A stretch of DNA of 22,543 nucleotides from positions 1-22,543 of the forward strand of contig CABSDC010000038.1 of NCBI GenBank assembly GCA_902476295.1. The letters are read 5' to 3'. The notes under the pieces are model-generated. The model was not told where the DNA came from. It worked only from the letters and a program-made list of their open reading frames with translations, and searched no databases. Every line of letters begins with the position of its first letter. The stretch's first letter is position 1. Of the stretch, positions 5,757-14,100 are shown piece by piece. A program made the position numbers and the translations under genes. Origin of the DNA: SFTJ01 sp905210415. Its GTDB lineage: Bacteria; Bacteroidota; Bacteroidia; Bacteroidales; Muribaculaceae.

Positions 5757-7849
5757 ACAATCTGCTGCAAACCGACATAAAATATCTGCACGGAGTGGGA
5801 CCGAAACGTGCCGAATTGCTTGCCAAGCAACTCGACATTCACACCTACTACGACCTGCTATATTACTTCCCGTTTAGATACATTGATCGCAGCACCATTC
5901 ATCACATCCGCGACCTTAGCGGCGATTTGCCATACATACAGCTAAAGGGGCGCTTTATCACCTTCACTCCACAGGGACAAGGCGCCAAACGCCGCATCAA
6001 TGCGCTATTCACCGACGGCACTGGCACAATAGAGTGCGTGTGGTTTAACCGCGTGAAACAAATACAAGATGCCTACCGCCTCGGCACCGAGTATGTGATA
6101 TTCGGCAAGCCAACGCTATACAAAGGCACATACTCTATAGCGCACCCCGAGGTGGACGCCTATAACCCGCAAAAATTGTCAACAGGCGTGCGCGGTATGT
6201 ATAACCTCACAGAGACACTGCGCAACCGATCGTTCACACAGCGAAATCTGCAGCAACTCGTAGACAATCTGCTTGCCACCAAGATAGTGCAGCAGATGCC
6301 TGATCCACTGCCTGCCGACATCATCTTGCGCCACCACCTCATGCCTCTTGCCGAGGCGCTGACAAACATACACCAACCAAGCAGCATCACTGCCCTGCAG
6401 AAGGCACAATTCCGACTGAAATACGAGGAATTATTTCTTTTGCAACTCAACATATTGCGCTACACCAACAATAGAAATGCGAAATTCAAGGGGCTTGTTT
6501 TCAGCAAGGTTGGCAATTACTTCAACGATTTCTACACTCATCACCTGCCATTTCCGCTCACCGGAGCGCAAAAACGCGTGATTAAGGAAATACGCAAGGA
6601 TATGGGCAGCGGACGACAAATGAATCGCCTGCTGCAAGGCGATGTTGGTAGCGGCAAGACTCTTGTGGCGCTGATGTGCATGCTGCTTGCACTCGACAAC
6701 AATTATCAAGCAGCTATCATGGCGCCTACAGAAATCCTCGCCACACAGCACTACGAGACAATCAGCAGCATGGTGAAGCCTCTTGGCATCAACTGCGCAC
6801 TGCTCACCGGCTCCACCCGCAAGAAAGAGCGCGATGTGATACACGAGCAACTGCACAATGGCGAACTACAAATAATCATCGGCACCCATGCGCTGCTTGA
6901 AGACGTGGTGCAATTCTACAACCTCGGATTGGTGATTATAGACGAGCAGCACCGCTTTGGCGTGGCTCAGCGCGCACGTCTGTGGCAGAAGAACAGCACG
7001 CCACCACATGTGCTGGTGATGACCGCCACCCCTATTCCCCGCACACTCGCCATGACTGTATACGGTGACCTCGACGTGTCGGTAATCGACGAGTTACCAC
7101 CAGGCAGAAAGCCTGTGGAAACAGTGTTGCGCACCGAGGAATCACGGCAATCGGTCTATCGCTTTGTGGGCCAACAACTGGCTGAGGGACGCCAAGCCTA
7201 CTTCGTATTTCCACTAATTCAGGAGAACGAAAAACTTGACCTTCACGACCTGGAACAAGGCTACGAAATCATTCGCCAGACCTATCCAAGCTATAAAGTG
7301 TGCTTTGTACACGGCAAAATGAAGCCAGCCGAGAAAGATTATCAGATGCAGCAATTTGTGAGCGGTGAAGCACAAATCATGGTTGCTACCACAGTGATAG
7401 AAGTTGGTGTAAATGTGCCAAACGCATCCATTATGGTCATAGAAAACGCCGAGCGATTCGGACTGAGCCAGCTTCATCAGCTGCGCGGACGCGTTGGCCG
7501 TGGCGCATCGCAATCGTTCTGCATTCTTATGTCGAAGCATCAATTGGCCAAAGACACCAAGCACCGACTCACCGTGATGACCGAGACAAACGACGGCTTC
7601 CTCATTGCCGAGGAAGATATGAAACTGCGCGGCCCTGGCGACATGGAGGGCACTCAGCAAAGCGGCATAGCATTCAACCTGCGCATATCTAATCTTGCCA
7701 AAGACGGACAGATTGTGCAAGTGGCTCGCGATGACGCCCGCGAAATCATCGACAAAGACCCAACACTCAGCCTACCAGAGCATTGCGGATTAGGCGAAAA
7801 ACTCCATCAACTTTTCGACAGAAAAATTGATTGGAGCGCAATCAGTTGA
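5753..7849 (+). CDS. recG: ATP-dependent DNA helicase RecG
   Basis: RecG is a superfamily 2 double-strand DNA translocase that remodels stalled forks, R-loops and Holliday junctions. The 698 residues have the usual order. An N-terminal wedge/OB region contains YLHGVGPKRA (11-20), a helix-hairpin-helix-like stretch. Then come the helicase motifs: Walker A GDVGSGKT (296-303), APTEILATQH (324-333), GTHALLE (377-383), DEQH (397-400), TATPIPRT (424-431), IEVGVNVPNA (549-558) and QLRGRVGRG (576-584). The C-terminal DGFLIAEEDMKLRGPGD segment is the RecG-specific TRG-type region. All catalytic motifs are present. It begins inside the last codon of ispD, though the two functions are unrelated. Confidence 0.97.
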   Translation: MNNLLQTDIKYLHGVGPKRAELLAKQLDIHTYYDLLYYFPFRYIDRSTIHHIRDLSGDLPYIQLKGRFITFTPQGQGAKRRINALFTDGTGTIECVWFNRVKQIQDAYRLGTEYVIFGKPTLYKGTYSIAHPEVDAYNPQKLSTGVRGMYNLTETLRNRSFTQRNLQQLVDNLLATKIVQQMPDPLPADIILRHHLMPLAEALTNIHQPSSITALQKAQFRLKYEELFLLQLNILRYTNNRNAKFKGLVFSKVGNYFNDFYTHHLPFPLTGAQKRVIKEIRKDMGSGRQMNRLLQGDVGSGKTLVALMCMLLALDNNYQAAIMAPTEILATQHYETISSMVKPLGINCALLTGSTRKKERDVIHEQLHNGELQIIIGTHALLEDVVQFYNLGLVIIDEQHRFGVAQRARLWQKNSTPPHVLVMTATPIPRTLAMTVYGDLDVSVIDELPPGRKPVETVLRTEESRQSVYRFVGQQLAEGRQAYFVFPLIQENEKLDLHDLEQGYEIIRQTYPSYKVCFVHGKMKPAEKDYQMQQFVSGEAQIMVATTVIEVGVNVPNASIMVIENAERFGLSQLHQLRGRVGRGASQSFCILMSKHQLAKDTKHRLTVMTETNDGFLIAEEDMKLRGPGDMEGTQQSGIAFNLRISNLAKDGQIVQVARDDAREIIDKDPTLSLPEHCGLGEKLHQLFDRKIDWSAIS

Positions 7850-7968
7850 CTATACAATTTGGCAAGACAGCAAACTATGCCCAAGAAAAATATGCTCAAA
7901 ATCACACCTTTAGTGTGTCAAAAAACGTCAAAAATCGCATATTTTTACAAGTTTTAGCACTTCAATGG

Positions 7969-7999
7969 TTGACAAAGAAAAAATTTCTTTCTAACTTTG
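7969..7999 (+). promoter_or_regulatory. Promoter of the M23/LysM gene, with palindromic spacer
   Basis: TTG at 7969-7971, 20 bp, TAACTTTG at 7992-7999: a full consensus match in the 185-bp gap after recG. The spacer holds AAAGAAA (7974-7980) and TTTCTTT (7984-7990), perfect inverted arms around AAA, a possible operator. The leader is about 30 bases. Confidence 0.75.
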
Positions 8000-8034
8000 A
8001 AAGTCAAATTTTGAAAAAGTTACAATCGCAATAT

Positions 8035-8988
8035 ATGAACTTGAAAAAAAGCATACTGGTTCTAGGTTTAAGCATGGCTACAATGGTCCTATCATCAACA
8101 GGATTTAAGGCCGACGCACAAAACCTGCAATCAGCAAGAAACTACTCAAAAACTCACGAAAAACTCCTGGCTCACCAAAATCGAATACAAGATCAAATTC
8201 GCTTGAAAGAAGCCCAAGAGTATGCAAGCCATCTTTATGAAGAAGACGAGCCAGAACCAGATATTTACACCGAAGGATGGGAAAGCGATCGCGTAAACCC
8301 TTATAAAAACGCAATCATCCCTAATATGCAAGACTTAGACGTGTCGAAATATGCAATGCCAGTTCCAGGCATCATCACCTCACGTTATGGCTATCGCCCA
8401 CGTTTCCGCCGTATGCACAAAGGTGTTGACTTGCGACTCAGCATCGGCGACACAGTGAGAGCAGCATTCAGCGGAAAAGTACGTCTTACAAAATATGAGC
8501 GTGGCGGTTATGGTTTCTACGTGGTTCTTCGCCACGACAACGGTATGGAAACTGTTTACGGACACCTTTCTCGCTTCCTCGTTAAGCCAGACCAACGCAT
8601 AGAAGTGGGTCAACCTATCGCATTAGGTGGCAACACCGGTCACAGTACTGGTCCTCACCTACACTTCGAAACTCGATTTATGGGTATCGCTATCAATCCA
8701 GAAGCCATCTTCGACTTTGAAAATCAGACTACCCACACCGATACCTACACATTCACAAAGAGCAGCTACGAAAACAGCCGAAACTACTCACCACGCAGCA
8801 GATACTCAGCATCACGCAGCCGTGGCGCTAAATATCGCGGTGGCAAATCAACACACAAGATTCGTCAAGGCGAAACTCTTAGTTCAATTGCTGCAAAAAA
8901 CGGAACAACAGTTGCAAAACTGCGTCGCTTGAACGGACTCGGCAACTCATCAAACATTCGTGCTGGCAAGACACTTCGAGTAAGATAA
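8035..8988 (+). CDS. Secreted M23 family metallopeptidase with LysM domain
   Basis: A 317-residue cell-wall hydrolase, probably acting on peptidoglycan cross-links in the periplasm. Residues 1-29 form a signal peptide: MNLKK, a hydrophobic core (ILVLGLSMATMVLS), then a polar region with ADAQ. A charged, probably coiled-coil linker (30-100) precedes the M23 domain (about 108-228). The zinc-site motifs are complete: HKGVD (H128, D132), H177 in YGHL, and HLHF (H208, H210). A Ser/Arg-rich linker (240-272) leads to a C-terminal LysM module (about 273-317, HKIRQGETLSSIAAKNG) that should bind glycan strands. I reject an in-frame extension upstream to 7831: it lacks a leader-like end, and the consensus promoter and signal peptide fix the ATG at 8035. 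A strong terminator follows. Confidence 0.93.
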   Translation: MNLKKSILVLGLSMATMVLSSTGFKADAQNLQSARNYSKTHEKLLAHQNRIQDQIRLKEAQEYASHLYEEDEPEPDIYTEGWESDRVNPYKNAIIPNMQDLDVSKYAMPVPGIITSRYGYRPRFRRMHKGVDLRLSIGDTVRAAFSGKVRLTKYERGGYGFYVVLRHDNGMETVYGHLSRFLVKPDQRIEVGQPIALGGNTGHSTGPHLHFETRFMGIAINPEAIFDFENQTTHTDTYTFTKSSYENSRNYSPRSRYSASRSRGAKYRGGKSTHKIRQGETLSSIAAKNGTTVAKLRRLNGLGNSSNIRAGKTLRVR

Positions 8989-9017
8989 AAAAGAAACTAC
9001 ATTATAAAACATCATAG

Positions 9018-9055
9018 CAGCCTGTTCACACACCGTGAGCAGGCTGTAATTTTTT
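9018..9055 (+). terminator. Intrinsic terminator after the M23/LysM gene
   Basis: Arms CAGCCTGTTCAC (9018-9029) and GTGAGCAGGCTG (9035-9046) form a 12-bp stem with one G-U pair and a 5-base loop, followed by TAATTTTTT. It sits 30 bases after the stop codon. Confidence 0.92.
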
Positions 9056-9113
9056 CACATATGAGTTTTATAATCGCCTTATGCTTAATCTAACCAATTA
9101 AAACCGAATCGAG

Positions 9114-9190
9114 TTAAAAATCAATCAAAATCTACACTTCTAAAATTCCTAAATCAATTCAAGTCCCAATAAAAGAATTGGGTTAAAGAC
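9114..9190 (+). repeat. Interspersed 77-bp repeat, copy B (upstream of the ORF6N pseudogene)
   Basis: Partner of 2814-2890 at 65 of 77 identities, same orientation, with no gaps. It ends 27 bases before the ATG of the broken ORF6N gene, against 73 bases for copy A before yqgE. Flanking sequence is unrelated to copy A. Confidence 0.75.
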
Positions 9191-9192
9191 AC

Positions 9193-9200
9193 TATCTTTG
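9193..9200 (+). promoter_or_regulatory. -7 element upstream of the ORF6N pseudogene
   Basis: TATCTTTG matches TAnnTTTG and lies directly after repeat copy B, 17 bases before the ATG. No TTG stands 20 bp upstream, so this may be a weak promoter. Confidence 0.45.
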
Positions 9201-9217
9201 TAGGTCAACTATCGTAT

Positions 9218-9992
9218 ATGGCACAGAAAGATCTAAATGCCACGACTGAAGTCACAAATTGTGAGGTTGAACCAACCTTACCACTATTGACGGGTGATTA
9301 CATACAGCGTTGTATTCATATAGTGAGAGGCGAGCAAGTAATACTTGACCGAGATTTAGCACTTCTATACCAAATGGATACTTCTCAAATGAATCGACAA
9401 GTCAAGCGTAACATTCAACGCTTTCCTGAAGACTTTATGTTTCACTTTGCTAAATACGAGTTAGAAAACTTGAAATGCCAAAATGGCACTTCAAGTTGGG
9501 GCGGCGATAGATGAGCACTACCACATGCTTTCACCGAGCAAGGAATTTCGATGCTTGCCGGGCTTTTAAGAAGCGAAATAGCAATAAACGCAAATATCGC
9601 CATTATGCGAGCATTCGTTGCCATGCGACGTTTTCTCACTGCCAACACAGGAATCTTCCAACGCATTGAAAGACTGGAGCAACATCAGGCGCTGACCGAC
9701 CAAAAGGTTGAAAAAGTTTTGAAAGTAATGGATGAATTAGCCCCAACTATCACTCCAGAGCAAATCTTTGCCACGGGTTGTGTGAGAATTCATCTTGGAT
9801 CTGGAGAAGCACAACCAACAACACGACACGATTGAATTCATACAAATACCTCACAAATCTCACGACCGTTTTCTTATTATCGATGACGATGTATATCTGA
9901 TGGGAGCAAGCGTAAAGGATATGGGTACAAGTCTTTGCGCCATCACGAAACTGAAGTTGTCGGCTGATACAGTAATAACATTAGTGAAATAA
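9218..9992 (+). pseudogene. ORF6N domain protein, broken by stop codon and internal deletion
   Basis: Three pieces of one gene are seen in order. Frame 9218-9514 encodes an ORF6N DNA-binding domain (about residues 27-98, with GEQVILDRDLALLYQMDTSQMNRQV), a module found in phage antirepressor-like and accessory proteins. It ends at an in-frame TGA (9512-9514) inside the expected SWGG-x-R-x-LP(Y/H)AFTEQG block. The same frame continues with ALPHAFTEQGISMLAGLLRS and a coiled-coil-like helix (FQRIERLEQHQALTDQKVEKV), up to PEQIFATGCV. Then about 50 residues expected from relatives are missing and the frame shifts. Frame 9795-9992 gives DLEKHNQQ and HDRFLIIDDDVYLMGASVKDMG, a PLD-like C-terminal segment. 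One nonsense change plus one deletion/frameshift mean it is not functional at full length; the ORF6N piece alone could still be made. Confidence 0.88.
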
Positions 9993-10063
9993 ACAAGAAA
10001 GCCATACTACGCTGTGCCCAACGATTCAACGCCTAAAGCACATAGAATTCCGAAAATATTTTG

Positions 10064-10071
10064 TAATTTTG
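10064..10071 (+). promoter_or_regulatory. glsA promoter, -7 element
   Basis: TAATTTTG matches TAnnTTTG. No TTG lies at the usual 20-bp distance upstream. The predicted leader is about 55-60 bases. Confidence 0.45.
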
Positions 10072-10133
10072 ACTTCCACAATTCTGCACGATTAAAAGAA
10101 TTGATAACCGTAGTAATAACATAAACAATTGTA

Positions 10134-11060
10134 ATGTCACAACACAGAAACTACCAACAAATCATAGAAAACATCTGCAACGAAATTCGCCCATACGCCC
10201 AAGAAGGGCATCAAGCCGACTACATACCTGCTCTTGCCAACGTCAACCCCGACCAATTTGGTATATATTTGAGCATGCTTCGTGGCGATGATTACACTTA
10301 TGGCGACTACGATACGCCTTTTTCGATACAAAGTATTTCCAAAGTATTCTCGCTCGCCATCGCTCTGAGCATCAAGGGTGAACGGCTATGGGAACGAATC
10401 GGCAAAGAACCTTCGGGAACAGCATTCAACTCTCTTGTGCAACTCGAATACGAGCACGGCAAACCACGCAACCCTTTCATTAACGCCGGAGCAATAGTGG
10501 TGGCTGACATTCTGCTCTCAAATCTTGATAATCCTAAGGATTTTTTTATAAATTTCGTGCGAAAACTATGTGGCAACGAAGAAGTAAATTATTCGGACGA
10601 AGTGGCTGAGTCGGAATTGCAATGTGGCTATCTCAATGCCTCTATCGCCTACCTACTAAAGCACCACGGCAATTTGAAGAACAATGTCGATGACGTACTA
10701 CGATTCTACAGCATGATGTGTTCGGTGAAAATGAGTTGCAAAGACCTCTCGAAAGCATTCATCGCATTTGCAAAGAGCAATACCAAATTCTCGCACGGAG
10801 GCGTGAAGCTGAGCGCATCGGGAGTGAAACGAATCAATGCCATCATGCAGACTTGCGGTCTTTACGACGAGTCGGGCGAATTTACGTTTCTTGTGGGACT
10901 TCCTGGCAAAAGCGGTGTAGGCGGTGGCATCATCGCCATCTACCCTTCGCGATATTCCATTGCAGTATGGAGCCCTCGCCTAAACGACAAAGGCAATTCC
11001 ATCATGGCTATCAAAGCCCTTGAACTATTCACCACAGAAACAAGCGAATCGATTTTCTAA
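10134..11060 (+). CDS. glsA: Glutaminase A
   Basis: A 308-residue serine-dependent beta-lactamase-like enzyme that hydrolyses L-glutamine to glutamate and ammonia in the cytoplasm. The catalytic S-x-x-K is S67-I-S-K70 within PFSIQSISKVF. Other family marks are NPFINAGAI (about 117-125), the YLNASIAYLLKHHGN region, and GLPGKSGVGGGI (about 263-274), close to the usual PAKSGVGGG loop. Length matches bacterial GlsA (about 305-310). The start is supported by a -7 element some 65 bases upstream. It stands alone between the ORF6N pseudogene and the rpoC end, with a shared terminator. In some bacteria glsA aids acid resistance by ammonia release; nothing here shows that role. Confidence 0.96.
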   Translation: MSQHRNYQQIIENICNEIRPYAQEGHQADYIPALANVNPDQFGIYLSMLRGDDYTYGDYDTPFSIQSISKVFSLAIALSIKGERLWERIGKEPSGTAFNSLVQLEYEHGKPRNPFINAGAIVVADILLSNLDNPKDFFINFVRKLCGNEEVNYSDEVAESELQCGYLNASIAYLLKHHGNLKNNVDDVLRFYSMMCSVKMSCKDLSKAFIAFAKSNTKFSHGGVKLSASGVKRINAIMQTCGLYDESGEFTFLVGLPGKSGVGGGIIAIYPSRYSIAVWSPRLNDKGNSIMAIKALELFTTETSESIF

Positions 11061-11083
11061 TCTCTCCAAAATCACATATAATC

Positions 11084-11117
11084 AAAAAGCGCCAGAGCAA
11101 TTGCCCTGGCGCCTTTT
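11084..11117. terminator. Bidirectional terminator between glsA and rpoC
   Basis: GCGCCAG (11089-11095) pairs with CTGGCGC (11106-11112), with an inner GC/GC pairing and an AATT loop. Four T follow on the plus side (11114-11117), and five A precede on the left (11084-11088), giving a T-run for minus-strand transcripts. It serves both convergent units: glsA and the end of the rpoBC operon. Confidence 0.93.
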
Positions 11118-11144
11118 ATATTGAGTTTATTGTGCTATCTATGA

Positions 11145-14100
11145 TTAGTCTTGATAGACTTGATCGGCAGAAACCTTGTTGTTTTCCGCATCGATACGAT
11201 CAAAATCTTCCTTGCTACCTACCACCAAACGGTCGTAGTCACGAAGACCTGTACCAGCAGGAATCAAGTGACCGCAGATCACATTTTCCTTCATACCCTC
11301 CAAGTAGTCAACCTTACCATTGATAGCGGCTTCGTTGAGCACCTTAGTGGTTTCCTGGAACGATGCAGCCGACATGAAACTTGTAGTCTGCAATGCTGCA
11401 CGGGTGATACCTTGAAGGATTTGCTCAGATGTTGCAGGAACTGCATCTCTTACAACCACCAAACGAAGGTCACGGCGCTTGAGCGCTGAATTTTCGTCGC
11501 GGAGCTTGCGAGCGGTTACAATCTGACCATTTTCAAGCTCGGTAGAGTCGCCCTTGTCAACAACTACCTTACGTCCCCAGATGCGATCGTTTTCTTCCAT
11601 AAAGTCGCGCTTGTCAACTACTTGTTGCTCAAGGAAGCGAGTATCACCTGGATCGATAATATTCACCTTGCGCATCATCTGACGAACGATAACCTCAAAG
11701 TGCTTATCATTGATCTTCACACCTTGCATACGATATACGCCTTGCACCTCGTTCACGATATAGTCTTGAACGGCTGTTGGACCCATAATATTAAGGATGT
11801 CGGTTGGAGTGACTGCACCATCAGAAAGTGGTGTACCAGCACGAACGTAGTCGTTCTCCTGTACAAGCACTTGCTTAGAAAGAGAAACAAGATACTTGCG
11901 AACCTCACCAAGACGTGAAGTGACGATGATTTCACGATTACCACGCTTAATCTTACCGTAAGTTACCTCGCCATCGATTTCGCTCACTACAGCTGGGTTA
12001 GATGGGTTGCGAGCCTCAAACAACTCAGTGACACGAGGAAGACCACCGGTGATGTCACCAGCGCCACCGCTTGCCGAACGAGGAATCTTAACAAATACGT
12101 CACCGGCAAAGATGTCGTCGCCCTGCTTAAACAGCAAGTGTGCACCCACTGGCAATGCATAAGACTTGACAATCTCACCATTTGCATCAACAATCTGAAC
12201 TTCAGGCACCTTAGTACGGTCCTTAGATTCGATGATGATTTGTTCGCTATTACCAGTTGATTCTTCTATATCTTCGTGATAAGTTACACCCTCAATAAAA
12301 TTTGAGTAGTTGATCTTACCAGTATATTCTGAAACGATAACGGCGTTGAATGGGTCCCATTCGCTGATCACGTCACCCTTCTTAACAGCATCACCTGATT
12401 TAACAAACAACTTAGAACCATAAACGATGTTACCGTTTGTGAGCACCATCTTAGTGTTAGGTTCGATGATGCGCATTTCAGCCATACGACCTATTACTAC
12501 ATCCTCGTTGTTCTTATCCTTAACTGTACGGAGTTCATCGATTTCGATGATACCGTCGTAGTTTGACTTCAAGTTAGATACGGCAGCAACGTTGTGAGCC
12601 ACACCACCGACGTGGAATGTACGCAATGTCAACTGTGTACCTGGTTCACCGATAGCTTGTGCGGCAATCACACCTACAGCCTCACCACGTTGAACCATAC
12701 GGTTGGTAGCAAGGTTGCGGCCATAACACTTAGCACAAACGCCCTTCTTAGCCTCACAAGTGAGCACCGAACGGATTTCAACCGATTCGATTGGGCTTTC
12801 GTTGATGCGCTTAGCAGTGTCGTCCTTAATTTCTTCACCACTGTGAACGATGATTTCGCCAGTGATAGGGTCGATTACATCGTGCACTGATACACGACCA
12901 AGGATACGGTCGCCAAGAGAAGCCACAACGTCGTCGTCCTTCTTAACCTCAGTGCAAACCAAGCCACGCAATGTGCCACAGTCTTCTTCGGTGATAATCA
13001 CATCATGAGCCACGTCTACAAGACGACGAGTAAGATAACCCGCGTCGGCAGTCTTCAAGGCGGTATCGGCAAGACCCTTACGAGCACCGTGAGTAGAGAT
13101 AAAGTACTCAAGCACGCTCAAGCCTTCCTTAAAGTTAGCCAAGATAGGGTTTTCGATGGTTTGACCACCTTCACTACCACTCTTCTGTGGCTTAGCCATA
13201 AGACCACGCATACCAGACAACTGACGAATTTGGTCCTTACTACCACGAGCACCAGAGTCAAGCATCATATACACTGAGTTGAAGCCCTGTTGGTCGCTTG
13301 AAAGTTTCTTCATCACGATGTCGGTCAACTCGTTGTTGACGTGTGTCCAGATGTCGATAACCTTATTATAACGTTCGTTGTTGGTAATGAAACCCATATT
13401 GAAGCTGTTGGCAACTTCTTCAACTTGAGCATCACCTTCAGCCACCAATTTAGCCTTTTCTTCTGGTACGATGATGTCGCCAAGGTTGAACGACAAACCG
13501 CCCTTAAATGCCATATAGTAACCCATGTTCTTGATATCATCAAGGAACTTAGCACTACGAGGCACACCGCAAGACTTAATTACACGGCTGATGATACCAC
13601 GCAACGATTTCTTTGAAATTACTTCGTTGATATAGCCGATTTCCTTTGGCACTACCTTATTGAAGAGTACACGACCTACTGAAGTGTTTTCCTTCAATAC
13701 CTTTACTGGATTGCCATTTTCATCGATATCATCTACAACCACCGATACGATTGATTGCAATGTCACCTTACCCTCGTTGTAAGCGATTTCTGCTTCTTCA
13801 GGACCGTAGAACTTCAAGCCTTCTCCTTTTTGACCAGGACGAAGCTTAGAGATGTAATACAATCCGAGAACCATGTCCTGTGAAGGCACAGTGATAGGTT
13901 CACCGTTGGCAGGGTTAAGGATGTTGTGCGAACCAAGCATGAGCAATTGTGCTTCGAGCACAGCTTCATTGCCAAGAGGCAAGTGAACAGCCATCTGGTC
14001 ACCGTCGAAGTCGGCGTTGAATGCCGTACATGCCAATGGGTGAAGTTGGATAGCCTTACCTTCAATCATGCGAGGTTGGAATGCCTGAATACCAAGACGG

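Noticed and set aside
7831..8034. In-frame upstream extension of the M23 gene
   Set aside because: It overlaps the recG end and a consensus promoter, has no initiation site, and would bury the signal peptide.
9512..9514. TGA read as an amino acid (recoding or alternative code)
   Set aside because: ispD and recG in this window end at TGA in the expected place, and the broken gene also has a deletion and frameshift.
9551..9835. Two downstream frames (9551-9835 and 9795-9992) as separate genes
   Set aside because: Their products match successive parts of one ORF6N-family protein and lack starts of their own; treated as pseudogene pieces.
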